DNA from: DASVFB01 sp963766345
Lineage (GTDB): Bacteria; Actinomycetota; Thermoleophilia; Gaiellales; Gaiellaceae
Direction of reading: 5' to 3'
Assembly (NCBI GenBank): GCA_963766345.1
Contig: CAVXZL010000010.1
Span: 124,001-188,000 of the forward strand
DNA length: 64,000 nucleotides
Part shown: positions 41,359-50,258 of the stretch, piece after piece
How the letters are laid out: every line of letters begins with the position of its first letter
Numbering within the stretch: the first letter of the stretch is position 1
Made by a program: the position numbers and the translations under genes
Notes under the pieces: model-generated
What the model saw: only the letters and a program-made list of their open reading frames with translations
What the model was told of the DNA's origin: nothing
Databases searched by the model: none

Positions 41359-41877
41359 ATGTCGATCGCGATCCGCCGGCTCGACGCGAACGAGGCAAGC
41401 GAAGCGCTCGCCGGCCTCGCCGCCGTGCTCGTCGATTGCGTCGAGGGCGGCGCGTCGGTCAGCTACATGGCGCCGTTCGCGCTCGAGGATGCGCGCGCCG
41501 CGTTCGAGGCCGTGATCGCGGACGTCGAGCGAGGCCGGCGCGTGCTGATCGCGGCGTTCGACGAAGACGACGTCGTCGGCACCGTGCAGATCAGCCTGAC
41601 GACGCCGCCCAACCAGCCGCACCGCGGCGACGTCGCGAAGCTGCTCGTCCGCCGCTCGGCGCGACGCGGTGGGATCGCGTCACGCCTCATGGAGGCCGCC
41701 GAGCGCGAGGCGCGCGCGGAAGGCAGGACGCTGCTCGTCCTCGACACCGTCACCGGCGACGCCGCGGAGCGCCTCTACGGGCGACTCGGCTGGATGCGCG
41801 TCGGCGTCATCCCGAACTATGCGCTCTACCCGGACGGTCGGCCGTGCGACACGACGGTGTTCTACAAGCAGCTCTAG
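41359..41877 (+). CDS. GNAT-family N-acetyltransferase
   Basis: A 172-residue acetyltransferase. The acetyl-CoA loop is VRRSARRGGIASRLMEAAE, the following strand LLVLDTVTGDAAERLYGRLG, and the end strand WMRVGVIPNYALYPDG. Transfers acetyl from acetyl-CoA to an amine; related enzymes confer resistance to small toxins. ATG 41359. It stands alone between divergent and co-directional genes. Confidence 0.87.
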   Translation: MSIAIRRLDANEASEALAGLAAVLVDCVEGGASVSYMAPFALEDARAAFEAVIADVERGRRVLIAAFDEDDVVGTVQISLTTPPNQPHRGDVAKLLVRRSARRGGIASRLMEAAEREARAEGRTLLVLDTVTGDAAERLYGRLGWMRVGVIPNYALYPDGRPCDTTVFYKQL

Positions 41878-41959
41878 GCACGCGCTGGCCCTCGGGTGTA
41901 GATCGCGCTGCTGGCCGTGATCTGGCTCGCGGCGAGCGGCCGCTGGCCGTAACGTTCCG

Positions 41960-43225
41960 GTGTTGCCCACGCAGACCGAGTACACCGCGCGGCTGAGCGG
42001 TACCGGCGGCCGGCTCTTCGCCGATCCGCAGCCGACCCCGGACGAGACGTCGTTCCAGGTCGACAACACCAGTAAGCGCTACTTCGACTCGCCGTACTAC
42101 AAGCGGCACAGCGAAGACCTGCAACCCGTGCCGAAGCCGTCGACCCCGCAGCCGCAGCTGAGCCTCGCGGACGTCCTCGACCCCGCGCTCGTCGACGTGA
42201 TCACGAATGCGAAGCGGATCAGCTTCCACGCCGTCGGAGACACCGGTGCCGCGAAGGTCGACCCGTTCCAGAGCGCGGCCCGGGCGATCGCGAACGAGGC
42301 GAGCGTCGCCGACGCGATGAGCGCCGACGTGAGGAAGGGTGGCCTCGCCGGCCCCGCGTTCTTCTTCCATCTCGGCGACGTCGTCTACTACTTCGGCGAG
42401 GGCCGCTACTACTACGACCAGTTCTACGAGCCGTTCCGCGCGTACGACAGGCCGATCTTCGCGATTCCCGGCAACCACGACGGGATGGTCTTCGGCTCGA
42501 AGCCGGACACGCCGAGCGTCAAGACCCTGACCGCGTTCCTGCGCAACTTCTGCGCCGCGAGGCCCGGGCCGTCGCCGGACGCGGGCACGATCGTGCGGAC
42601 GACGATGACGCAGCCCGGCGTCTACTTCACGCTCGACGCGCCGTTCGTCTCGATCATCGGGCTGTACACGAACGTCCTCGAGGGGCCGGGGGTGATCTCG
42701 AGCCAGGGCGGCACGTATCCGACCGTCAACGACGACCAACTCGCGTTCCTGACCGCGGAGCTGACGCGGCTCGCGCCTGCGCGTAAGGCGCTCGAGCGGG
42801 CGGTGATCGTCGCGACGCATCATCCGCCCGCTTCGGTGGACAGCGCGCACGGGGGCACGACCGGGCTTGCCGACGACATCGACAAGGCGTGCCACGATGC
42901 GGGCTTCTGGCCCGACGCGGTGCTGTCCGGGCACGCGCACCTGTATCAGCGCTTCACGCGCGCGACCGGAGGCCGGCAGTTTCCGTATGTCGTCGCGGGC
43001 AGCGGCGGCTTCGCCGCGACGAAGCCGAAGTCGGGACTCCCGCCGGCGCCGGTTACCGTCGGCGAGTACACGCTCGAGCGCGATCCGATCGTGGAGTTCG
43101 GCTACCTCACCGTGACGGTGTCGATGTCCTCGCGGCCGACGCTGAAGATCGCGTTCAACGATCGAGCGAATACGCTCACCCACGACAGCGTGACCGTGCA
43201 CCTCAAATCCGGGAAGCTGACGTGA
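41960..43225 (+). CDS. Calcineurin-like metallophosphoesterase
   Basis: A 421-residue phosphoesterase. All five metal motifs are visible: AVGDTGAA, HLGDVVYYFGEG, PGNHDG, THHPPAS and SGHAHLYQR. No signal peptide at the chosen GTG (MLPTQTEYTARL), so it appears cytoplasmic. Purple-acid-phosphatase-like enzymes of this type hydrolyse phosphomonoesters. The stop overlaps the GTG of a small cysteine-containing protein. Confidence 0.88.
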   Translation: MLPTQTEYTARLSGTGGRLFADPQPTPDETSFQVDNTSKRYFDSPYYKRHSEDLQPVPKPSTPQPQLSLADVLDPALVDVITNAKRISFHAVGDTGAAKVDPFQSAARAIANEASVADAMSADVRKGGLAGPAFFFHLGDVVYYFGEGRYYYDQFYEPFRAYDRPIFAIPGNHDGMVFGSKPDTPSVKTLTAFLRNFCAARPGPSPDAGTIVRTTMTQPGVYFTLDAPFVSIIGLYTNVLEGPGVISSQGGTYPTVNDDQLAFLTAELTRLAPARKALERAVIVATHHPPASVDSAHGGTTGLADDIDKACHDAGFWPDAVLSGHAHLYQRFTRATGGRQFPYVVAGSGGFAATKPKSGLPPAPVTVGEYTLERDPIVEFGYLTVTVSMSSRPTLKIAFNDRANTLTHDSVTVHLKSGKLT

Positions 43226-43530
43226 AGAAGAAGAGCGGCAAGCGGCGCCTGCTCAGGATCGTCGCGGGCGTCGGCGCGGAGGCGCTCGCGATGTGGGCCC
43301 GCGGCTACCCCATGGGCACCGATGTCCTGGTGCGCTGTCGCAGAGGCCATCTCTTCTCGACGATCTGGCTTCCGGGCGTGTCCGTCAAATCGCTGCGACT
43401 CGTGTGGTGGCGAGTTCAGCGTTGCCCCGTCGGCGGGCACTGGTCGATCGTCACCCCCGTCAGGAACGTGGAACTGAATGCCGATGAGCGCCGCATCGCG
43501 CACGAGCGCAAGGACGTTCGGCTGCCCTGA
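43222..43530 (+). CDS. Small basic protein with a possible zinc site
   Basis: A 102-residue protein: Lys/Arg-rich start, C39-x3-H43 (CRRGH) and C68-x4-H73 (CPVGGHW), suggesting one zinc ion. No membrane helix. GTG overlapping the phosphoesterase stop (GTGA). No recognised family. Confidence 0.65.
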   Translation: MKKKSGKRRLLRIVAGVGAEALAMWARGYPMGTDVLVRCRRGHLFSTIWLPGVSVKSLRLVWWRVQRCPVGGHWSIVTPVRNVELNADERRIAHERKDVRLP

Positions 43531-43533
43531 CGT

Positions 43534-43914
43534 TCAGCCCGAGTCGGCAGGGCGCCTGAGGTACGCGTCCGAGCCGTCGAGCCAGTCCTGCCGCGGCGGG
43601 CAGAAGATATCCACGTCGAGCGTCGTCTCGAGCGCCTCCGCGCTGTGCGGCAGGTTCGACGGGAGGTGCAACACCTCGCCGGCGGCGACGTCGACGACCT
43701 CTTCTCCGTCGTCGCCGAGCCAGAACCGGAGCCTGCCCTCGAGGATGTAGGTCAGCTGCTCGTTCTCGTGCGCGTGCTTCGGCACGAGGCATCCCTGCTC
43801 GAGGTAGACGTGCGCCAGCATCATGCGCTCGGTGGAGATCAGCCGCCGGCCGAGGTCGGGCTTGAGCATCTCCTTGGGAAGGTCTTCCCAGCGATAGCGG
43901 ACGGCCTTGCTCAT
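43534..43914 (-). CDS. Cupin-domain protein
   Basis: A 126-residue single cupin. Motif 1 is PKHAHENEQLTYILEGRLRF (two His and a Glu) and motif 2 GEVLHLPSNLPHSAEAL. Metal binding is likely; enzyme or ligand-sensing role not decided. The ATG overlaps the stop of the oxidoreductase gene in front (ATGA), so they form a two-gene unit. Confidence 0.85.
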   Translation of the reverse strand: MSKAVRYRWEDLPKEMLKPDLGRRLISTERMMLAHVYLEQGCLVPKHAHENEQLTYILEGRLRFWLGDDGEEVVDVAAGEVLHLPSNLPHSAEALETTLDVDIFCPPRQDWLDGSDAYLRRPADSG

Positions 43915-44882
43915 GCGACCTTCACGAGCGCCTTGCCGCGGTTCTCGCCGTTCAGCATCCCGATGAAGGCGCGCGGCGTGTTCTCCAGTCCCTCCGTCAC
44001 CGTCTCGCGGTAGCGGATGTCGCCGTTCATCACCCAGCGTGCGAGCCGCGGGATCGCCTCGTTGAAGCGGGCGACGTAGTCGGTGACGAGGAAGCCCTGC
44101 ATGCGTGCGCGGAAGACGATCAGCGCGCCCGGATGGAACGACGGCTCGGGACGCTCCGCGTTGTACTGCGATACCTGCCCGCAGATCGCGATGCGGGCGC
44201 CGACGTTCAGGTGCCGGTGCACGGCGCCGGAGATCTTGCCGCCGACGTTGTCGAAGTACACGTCGACGCCGTCGGAGCACGCCGACTTCAACGCGTCAAT
44301 GAAGCCTTCGCCCTTGTAGTCGACCGCCTCGTCGTACCGGTAGAGCTCGCGCAGGTCGTCCATCTTCTCCGCGCCGCCGGCGATCCCGACCGTGCGGCAG
44401 CCCATGATCCTCGCGATCTGTCCCGCGATCGAGCCGACCGCGCCCGCCGCCCCCGAGACGACGACCGTGTCGCCCGGCACCGGCTTCGCCACGTCGAGGA
44501 TCCCGAAGTACGCCGTGAGCCCGGTCGCGCCGAGGACGTGCAACGCGAGCTGCGGCTCGATCCCCGTCGGCACCTTGCGCAGCGAGCCGCCGCGCGCGAC
44601 CGCGTAGTCCTGCCAGCCGAACTGGCCGAGCGCCATGTCGCCGGGCTCGTACCTCGGGTCGTTCGACTCCACGACTTCGCCGACCGCCTGCGCGGTCATC
44701 ACGTCGCCGACCTCGAGGCCCTTCGCGTACGAGCGCGCGGTGCTCATGCGGCTGCGCTGGTACGGGTCGACCGAGAGCCAGTGCGTGCGGACGAGCACCT
44801 CGCCCGGCCCCGGCGACGGCACCTCCGCCTCCTCGAGAGCGAAGTCCGATTCCTCGGGGAAGCCGACGGGCCGTGACGCCAT
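43911..44882 (-). CDS. NADPH-dependent MDR oxidoreductase (leukotriene-reductase type)
   Basis: A 323-residue zinc-free medium-chain reductase: SVDPYQRSRMS, NADPH site VSGAAGAVGSIAGQIARIMG, VDVYFDNVGGKI. This is the YncB/CurA/prostaglandin-reductase group, which reduces C=C bonds next to a carbonyl. ATG 44882; a GTG two codons upstream is also possible. It precedes the cupin gene and follows the ACAD gene on the same strand, 14 bp away. Confidence 0.9.
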   Translation of the reverse strand: MASRPVGFPEESDFALEEAEVPSPGPGEVLVRTHWLSVDPYQRSRMSTARSYAKGLEVGDVMTAQAVGEVVESNDPRYEPGDMALGQFGWQDYAVARGGSLRKVPTGIEPQLALHVLGATGLTAYFGILDVAKPVPGDTVVVSGAAGAVGSIAGQIARIMGCRTVGIAGGAEKMDDLRELYRYDEAVDYKGEGFIDALKSACSDGVDVYFDNVGGKISGAVHRHLNVGARIAICGQVSQYNAERPEPSFHPGALIVFRARMQGFLVTDYVARFNEAIPRLARWVMNGDIRYRETVTEGLENTPRAFIGMLNGENRGKALVKVA

Positions 44883-44896
44883 CGTCACGCGCCGGT

Positions 44897-46108
44897 TTAC
44901 GCGAACCGCCAACCCTCGCCCGACTCGAATGCCTTGAGGATCCGCCGCGCGACGACCATGCGATGCACCTCGTCCGGTCCGTCGTAGATACGCGCCCCAC
45001 GCGCCATGACGTACATCGTCGCGAGCGGCGAGTCGTTCGTGATCCCGAGCGCGCCGTGTACCTGGATCGCGCGATCGATCACGTCGTGCAGCACGCGCGC
45101 CGCGTAGAACTTGATCACCGAGACCTCGACGCGCGCCTCGTTGCCGGCGTCGATCTTGTGCGCGGCGTCGAGCGTCATCAGCCGGCACGCCTGGATCTCC
45201 GCGGCCGAGTCCGCGATCCAGTTCTGCACCGTCTGCTTGTCGGCGAGCCGCGACCCGAACGCCTCGCGGTCGAGCGCGCGCTTGCACATCAACTCGAACG
45301 CGCGCTGCATCTGCCCGAGCCAGCGCATGACGTGGTGGATGCGGCCGGGGCCGAGCCGCTTCTGCGCGATCATGAACCCGGCGCCGACGCCGCCGAGTGT
45401 GTTGCCGACCGGCACGCGCACGCCGGTGTAGCGAACCTCGCAGTGTGTCGACCAGCCGCGGCCCTTGTGGCCGAAGACGGGCACCGGGCGCACGATCTCG
45501 ACGCCGGGCGTGTCGGCCGGGACGATGATCTGCGTCGCGCGCTCGTGCCGCGGGGCGTCGGGGTCCGTGACCGCCATGACGACCGCGAACGCGGCACCTT
45601 CCGCTCCCGACGAGAACCACTTGTGCCCGTCGATGACCCACTCGTCGCCGTCGCGCACCGCACGCGTCCTGAGCAGCGTCGGGTCCGAGCCCGCGACCTC
45701 CGGCTCGGTCATCGAGAAGAACGAGCGCACCTCACCGGCGACGAGGGGCGCGAGCCAGCGCTCCTTCTGTTCGTCGGTGCCGAACTCCCAGAGGATCTCC
45801 GCGTTGCCCGCGTCGGGGGCCTGGCAGCCGAAGATGTACTGCGCCCACGTCGAGCGGCCGATCTCCTCGTTGAGATATGCGTACGTGATGAAGCCCGAGC
45901 CGGTGCCGCCGGCCTCGGGCGGGAGGTTCGGCGCCCAGAGGCCGTCGCCTTTCGCGCGGGCTCGCAGCAAATCGACGAGCTCGAATGCCGCGTCGTCCTC
46001 GCGCGCGATCGCCGCCTCGTTCGGGTACACGTGCTCCTCCATGAAGGCGCGGTAGCGAGCCCGGAGCTCCTCGACGCGCGGCGGCGAAGCAAGTTCGGCG
46101 ACGCTCAC
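44897..46108 (-). CDS. ACAD10/11-like acyl-CoA dehydrogenase
   Basis: A 403-residue acyl-CoA dehydrogenase. FAD motifs SFFSMTEPEVAGSDPTLL and IDGHKWFSSGAEG are visible. The end reads LGPGRIHHVMRWLG and ARIYDGPDEVHRMVVARRIL, with Asp376 at the place of the usual catalytic Glu. GPGRIHH and DGPDEVH are hallmarks of the ACAD10/11 branch, whose vertebrate members carry a fused APH kinase and act on phosphorylated 4-hydroxyacyl-CoA. An APH kinase, DUF6285 and SDR lie just across the divergent promoter, 19 bp away. GTG start. Confidence 0.92.
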   Translation of the reverse strand: MSVAELASPPRVEELRARYRAFMEEHVYPNEAAIAREDDAAFELVDLLRARAKGDGLWAPNLPPEAGGTGSGFITYAYLNEEIGRSTWAQYIFGCQAPDAGNAEILWEFGTDEQKERWLAPLVAGEVRSFFSMTEPEVAGSDPTLLRTRAVRDGDEWVIDGHKWFSSGAEGAAFAVVMAVTDPDAPRHERATQIIVPADTPGVEIVRPVPVFGHKGRGWSTHCEVRYTGVRVPVGNTLGGVGAGFMIAQKRLGPGRIHHVMRWLGQMQRAFELMCKRALDREAFGSRLADKQTVQNWIADSAAEIQACRLMTLDAAHKIDAGNEARVEVSVIKFYAARVLHDVIDRAIQVHGALGITNDSPLATMYVMARGARIYDGPDEVHRMVVARRILKAFESGEGWRFA

Positions 46109-46127
46109 CCGTTTAGCATCGCAGGTT

Positions 46128-47135
46128 GTGCGCCTCGGCTACTACATGGGCTACGCGCCGCCGGGCACGAGCCCGCTCGAGCTGATCGCCCTCGCGCAGG
46201 AGGCGGAGCGGCTCGGCTACGACTCGGCGTGGGCCGCGGAGGCCTGGGGAACCGACGCTGTCAGCGTCCTCTCCTGGCTCGCCGCGACGACGACGAAGCT
46301 GAAAGTCGGCAGCGCGATCATGCAGATCCCGGGCCGCACGCCCGCGAACACGGCGATGACGGCGGCGACGCTCGATCTGCTCTCCGGCGGGCGTTTCCTC
46401 CTCGGGCTCGGCACCTCGGGGCCGCAGGTCGTCGAGGGCTGGCACGGCGAGCCCTGGGGCAAGCCGCTCGCGAAGACGCGGGAGTACGTCGAGATCGTGC
46501 GGGCCGCCCTGCGCCGCGAGACGGTGGAGCATCACGGCTCGCAGTACGACATCCCGTTCCGCGGCGAAGGCGCGACGGGGCTTGGAAAGCCGCTGAAGCT
46601 CATGCTCCGCCCGCTGCGCGCGGAGATCCCGATCTACCTCGCGGCGATCTCGCCGAAGGCGGTCGAGCTCGCATTCGAGATCGCGGACGGCTGGATCCCC
46701 ATCTTCTTCTCGCCGGATCGCGCGCGCGACGTGTTCGGGCTGAACGGCCGCCTGCGGGGCGGCTTCGACGTCGCCGCGTGCGCTCCCGCGGTCGCGACGG
46801 ACGACCTCCAGTCGGCGCGCGACGCGCTGAAGCAGTACTACGCGCTCTACATCGGCGGGATGGGCGCGCGCGGCAAGAACTTCTACAACAGCCTCTTCGC
46901 CCGCTACGGCTACGAGGCCGAGGCCCGCGAGATCCAGGATCTGTTCCTCGACGGCAAGCAGCGCGACGCGGCCGCGAAGGTGCCGGACGCTTTTGTCGAC
47001 GACGTCGCGTTGATCGGCTCGCGCGAGCGGATCGCCGACAGGCTCGCGGCGTGGCGCGAGTCGGGAGCGACTTCGCTGCTCGTCTCGGCGCGCGACGCGG
47101 TTACGCTCCGAACCGTGGCGGAAGCGGCGGCGTGA
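46128..47135 (+). CDS. LLM-class (F420-dependent type) oxidoreductase
   Basis: A 335-residue luciferase-like TIM barrel (YYMGYAPPGTSPLELIALAQ, YDSAWAAEAWGTDAVS, GGRFLLGLGTSGPQVVEGWH). Actinobacterial members mostly use F420, some FMN. GTG start 19 bp from the divergent ACAD start. The stop overlaps the SDR start. Role in the cluster unknown: it may oxidise a hydroxy or reduce an unsaturated acyl group. Confidence 0.88.
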   Translation: MRLGYYMGYAPPGTSPLELIALAQEAERLGYDSAWAAEAWGTDAVSVLSWLAATTTKLKVGSAIMQIPGRTPANTAMTAATLDLLSGGRFLLGLGTSGPQVVEGWHGEPWGKPLAKTREYVEIVRAALRRETVEHHGSQYDIPFRGEGATGLGKPLKLMLRPLRAEIPIYLAAISPKAVELAFEIADGWIPIFFSPDRARDVFGLNGRLRGGFDVAACAPAVATDDLQSARDALKQYYALYIGGMGARGKNFYNSLFARYGYEAEAREIQDLFLDGKQRDAAAKVPDAFVDDVALIGSRERIADRLAAWRESGATSLLVSARDAVTLRTVAEAAA

Positions 47136-47884
47136 ACCTCTTCGATCTCAGCGGCAAGGTCGCGATCGTCACCGGCGGCGGCAGCGGGATCGGCCGCCAG
47201 ATGGCGCACGGGCTCGCCGACGCGGGCGCCGACCTCGTGCTCTGCGCACGCAAGGTCGAGCGCTGCGAGGAAGCGGCGGCCGAGATGCCGACGCGCGCGC
47301 TCGCGCTGCCGTGCAACGTCAGCGATCCGGACTCGGTGACCGCGATGGTCACGCGCGCGGTGCACGAGTTCGGTCACGTCGACATCCTCGTGAACAACGC
47401 CGGCACGGTCTGGGGCGCCGCACCCGAGGACATCCCGCTCGAGGGGTGGCAGAAGGTCGTGAACGTCAACCTCACCGGCGTCTTCCTCTGCGCGCAGGCC
47501 GTAGGGCGCGCGATGATCGAAAAGGGCGACGGCGGCAAGATCGTCAACATCGCGTCGGTCGCCGGCCTGCACGGGGCGCCGGCCGAGACGGTCAACGCGC
47601 TGCCGTACCACGCGACGAAGGGCGGCGTGATCGCGCTCACCCGCGACCTCGCGTGGAAGTGGGCTCGGCACGGGATCAATGTGAACGCGATCGCGCCGGG
47701 GTGGTTTCCGAGCGACATGGCGAACTTCGTCATCGGCAGCAATCCCGACCTCGCGGATCGAATCCCGCTCGGCCGTTTCGGCGGACCGGAGGACCTGAAG
47801 GGCGTCGTCGTCTTCCTGGCCTCGCGCGCTTCGGACTACGTCACCGGCCACACGCTCGTCGTGGACGGCGGCCAGTCGGCTTGA
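47132..47884 (+). CDS. SDR-family oxidoreductase (LvaD-like candidate)
   Basis: A 250-residue classical SDR with TGGGSGIG, NNAG (88-91), Ser142, Tyr159 and Lys163. Closest in look to 3-ketoacyl/gluconate 5-dehydrogenase types. GTG overlapping the preceding stop (GTGA). In the Lva pathway an SDR reduces 4-keto to 4-hydroxyacyl-CoA; the position beside an APH kinase, DUF6285 and an ACAD10/11-like enzyme makes that role possible here. Confidence 0.88.
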   Translation: MNLFDLSGKVAIVTGGGSGIGRQMAHGLADAGADLVLCARKVERCEEAAAEMPTRALALPCNVSDPDSVTAMVTRAVHEFGHVDILVNNAGTVWGAAPEDIPLEGWQKVVNVNLTGVFLCAQAVGRAMIEKGDGGKIVNIASVAGLHGAPAETVNALPYHATKGGVIALTRDLAWKWARHGINVNAIAPGWFPSDMANFVIGSNPDLADRIPLGRFGGPEDLKGVVVFLASRASDYVTGHTLVVDGGQSA

Positions 47885-47942
47885 ACGGACTATTGGGCCG
47901 AGTTGTGTAGGTGTACACAGCTGTACATCGCCATCACGTCGA

Positions 47943-48863
47943 ATGCCTGATCTGAAGCGGGAACTCGAAGCGAACCTCGGTGCGCAGGTCGTGTCCCTAC
48001 GGCAGCTCGCCGGCGGCGCGTCGAAGGAGGCGTGGGCCATCGATCTGGCCGACGGGCGCGAGCTGCTCGTGCGGCGCGCCGGAGTGGGCGTGATCCACCG
48101 GGACACGCTGACGCTCGAGCAGGAGTTCCGGGTGCTCGACGCTGCGGTCGCAGCGCACGTCCGCGCGCCGCGGCCTATTGCGTACCTCGGCCAGATCGGC
48201 GGTCGTGAGGCGTTTGCGATGCAACGCGTCGAGGGCGAGACGATCGGGCGCCGGCTCGTCCGCGACCCTCCGCCCGCCCTCGCGATCGAGATGGCGGAGG
48301 AGCTAGCGAAGATCCACTCGATCGAGCCGCCGGACTTCCTCCCGCGCGGCGGTGCGATCGAGCGCTTCTACGACGAGCTCGACTCGGTCGGCGAGCCCCA
48401 TCCGGCGATCGAGTACGGGCTCGCGTGGGTGCGCGAGCGGCTCGCCGCGTCGCGGGAGCCGACGTTCGTGCACGGCGACTTCCGGCTCGGGAACCTGGCC
48501 GTCACCGATCACCTCGTCTCGGTGCTCGACTGGGAGTTCGCACACGTCGGCGACCCGGTCGAGGACGTCGCGTGGCCGCTCGTGCGGGCGTGGCGCTTCG
48601 GTGCCGACCACCGGCATCTTGGCGGCGTCGGCGAAGTCGAGCCGTACCTCGAGCGCTACAACGAGCTGACCGGACGCGACATCACGCTCGAGGAGCTGCG
48701 AGTCTGGGAGGTCTTCGGCAACGTCAAATGGGCGATCGGCTGTCTCACGCAGTCGCGCCGACACCTCAACGGCCAGGATCGCAGCGTCGAATACGCGGTG
48801 CTCGGGCGCATGGCCGCGGAGATGGAGTACGAGCTTCTCGACCTGATCGAGCGTGCCGCGTGA
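47943..48863 (+). CDS. APH-family kinase (LvaA-like candidate)
   Basis: A 306-residue aminoglycoside-phosphotransferase-fold kinase. Phosphate loop GGASKEAW (24-31), catalytic loop HGDFRLGNL (Asp179, Asn184), metal-binding DWE (Asp196). The same fold is the N-terminal half of ACAD10/11 and is LvaA in Pseudomonas putida, which phosphorylates 4-hydroxyacyl-CoA. It is followed by a coupled DUF6285 gene. The 58-bp leader holds GTGTACAC (47911-47918) and TGTACA (47922-47927), possible operator words. Antibiotic resistance is unlikely in this setting. Confidence 0.9.
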   Translation: MPDLKRELEANLGAQVVSLRQLAGGASKEAWAIDLADGRELLVRRAGVGVIHRDTLTLEQEFRVLDAAVAAHVRAPRPIAYLGQIGGREAFAMQRVEGETIGRRLVRDPPPALAIEMAEELAKIHSIEPPDFLPRGGAIERFYDELDSVGEPHPAIEYGLAWVRERLAASREPTFVHGDFRLGNLAVTDHLVSVLDWEFAHVGDPVEDVAWPLVRAWRFGADHRHLGGVGEVEPYLERYNELTGRDITLEELRVWEVFGNVKWAIGCLTQSRRHLNGQDRSVEYAVLGRMAAEMEYELLDLIERAA

Positions 48864-49168
48864 GCGCGTCCTCCGACCGGCCGAACGCTGCCGAGCTCGT
48901 GGAGGCCGTGTTCGAGTTCCTCGCCGAAGAGGTGCTCCCGAACGCGCCGGATCACCGCGCGAAGTTCCGCACGCTCGTCGCGATGAACGCGCTCGGAATT
49001 GCGCGGCGCGAGCTCGACTCCGACGAGGAGTTCGCGCCCGACGACGAGCTGCGTGAGCTCGCACGCCGCATCCGCGCCGGCGCGCCTGCAGACCTCGCCG
49101 AGCTGAGGGCGCACGTGGCGGCCAAGCTGCGCATCTCGAACCCGGCGTACCTCGAGAAGTACGAGTGA
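48860..49168 (+). CDS. DUF6285 protein (LvaB-like candidate)
   Basis: A 102-residue helical protein (AAELVEAVFEFLAEEVLPNA, HRAKFRTLVAMNALGIARRE). The DUF6285 pattern is usually found next to APH kinases and ACADs. LvaB, the small partner needed for LvaA activity, has this size and position; that DUF6285 equals LvaB is from memory. GTG overlapping the kinase stop and its own stop overlapping the phosphatase start (GTGA on both sides). Confidence 0.82.
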   Translation: MSASSDRPNAAELVEAVFEFLAEEVLPNAPDHRAKFRTLVAMNALGIARRELDSDEEFAPDDELRELARRIRAGAPADLAELRAHVAAKLRISNPAYLEKYE

Positions 49169-49839
49169 CGCGTCGCCGCATCTATCTCATGCGGCACGGC
49201 CAGGTCGCGTACTTCGTCGATGGTCGCGTCGTCGATCCGCACGAGGTGCAGCTCACGGACGAAGGCCGGCGCGAAACGCACCTGACGGCTGCGGCGCTGA
49301 CGGACATCGCTTTCGACCGCGTGATCACGAGCGGGCTGTCGCGCGCGGTCGAGACGGCCCGGATCGTCGCGCCGGATCGCGAGCCCGAGGCGTGGCCCGC
49401 GTTCCGCGAGCTGGAGGGAGGACGCCTCAGGGACGTCCTCGATCTCGAAGCCGCGTTCGTCAACGCGTTCAGCGGCTCCCTTCCGGAGGATGCGACGTTC
49501 CTCGGCGGCGAGACGATCGGCTCGCTCCTCGACCGCGCCGTCCCAGCGCTGCAGCGTCTCGCCTCCGAGCCGGATTGGGACGTCGCGCTCGTCGTCGCGC
49601 ACGGCGGGACGATCCGCGCGCTGCTCTCGTTCGCGCTCACGGGCGGCCGCGCGTTCCTCGGCAACTTCGAGCTCGCGCCGGCGTCGATCTCGATCCTCGA
49701 CGTCGGCGAGGACTGGCTCGTGCGGGCCGTGAACGTGACGCCGTACGATCTCGCGCACACGCGAACGCGCCTGCGAACGATGGAGGAGCTATGGGCTCAG
49801 TACAAGAGCATGTCGAGCACGACGCAGTCGTCGACCTGA
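49165..49839 (+). CDS. Histidine phosphatase (phosphoglycerate-mutase-like)
   Basis: A 224-residue protein with the LMRHGQ catalytic His, SRAVETARI and the second His in VVAHGGTIRALLSFAL. Removes phosphate from small molecules. It is coupled to the DUF6285 gene and could reverse phosphorylation of CoA intermediates or recycle phosphorylated by-products. The gene behind starts inside its last 49 bp. Confidence 0.88.
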   Translation: MTRRRIYLMRHGQVAYFVDGRVVDPHEVQLTDEGRRETHLTAAALTDIAFDRVITSGLSRAVETARIVAPDREPEAWPAFRELEGGRLRDVLDLEAAFVNAFSGSLPEDATFLGGETIGSLLDRAVPALQRLASEPDWDVALVVAHGGTIRALLSFALTGGRAFLGNFELAPASISILDVGEDWLVRAVNVTPYDLAHTRTRLRTMEELWAQYKSMSSTTQSST

Positions 49840-50258
49840 TCCGTCGCGAGCCGACGGATCACGACGCGATCCGCGAGCTGTGGAAGAAGCACTCGATCGC
49901 CGAGGACGCGCGGGATCTGCCCGGGCTGATCTCGACGCTGACGCCGGACTGTGTCTACGAGCTCGTGCAGACCGGCCACCGGTGGGAGGGCCACGAGGGC
50001 GCCACGCGCTTCTACACCGAGCTCCTGACCGCGTTTCCCGACATCCACTTCGACCTCACAGACATCGTGATCGGGCCGCAGGGCGTCTGCGAGGAGGCGC
50101 GCGTGACGGGAACGCACAAGGCGCCCTGGGTCGGCAATGCGCCGACCGGCGAGCAACTCAGCTGGCGCGTCGTGATCTTCTTCCCGTGGGACCCGGAGCG
50201 GAAGCTCTTCCGCGGCGAGAAGGTCTACACGGACATCGACTTCGCGCAGGCAGGTTGA
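49791..50258 (+). CDS. SnoaL-like/NTF2-fold protein
   Basis: A 155-residue NTF2-fold protein (VVDLIRREPTDHDAIRELWK, FYTELLTAFPDIHFDLTDIV). SnoaL-like polyketide cyclases, isomerases and hydrolases share this fold. ATG 49791 with GGAGGAG ahead, inside the phosphatase gene. The TTG of the next gene overlaps its stop. Activity cannot be told from sequence. Confidence 0.8.
   Translation: MGSVQEHVEHDAVVDLIRREPTDHDAIRELWKKHSIAEDARDLPGLISTLTPDCVYELVQTGHRWEGHEGATRFYTELLTAFPDIHFDLTDIVIGPQGVCEEARVTGTHKAPWVGNAPTGEQLSWRVVIFFPWDPERKLFRGEKVYTDIDFAQAG

Noticed and set aside
47900..47930. Operator in front of the APH kinase
   Set aside because: GTGTACAC and TGTACA are suggestive, but spacing and symmetry are poor and no -10/-35 pair was placed. 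It is mentioned only with the gene.
47943..48863. Aminoglycoside resistance kinase
   Set aside because: The fold fits, but the coupling with DUF6285, SDR and an ACAD10/11-like gene points to metabolic phosphorylation.
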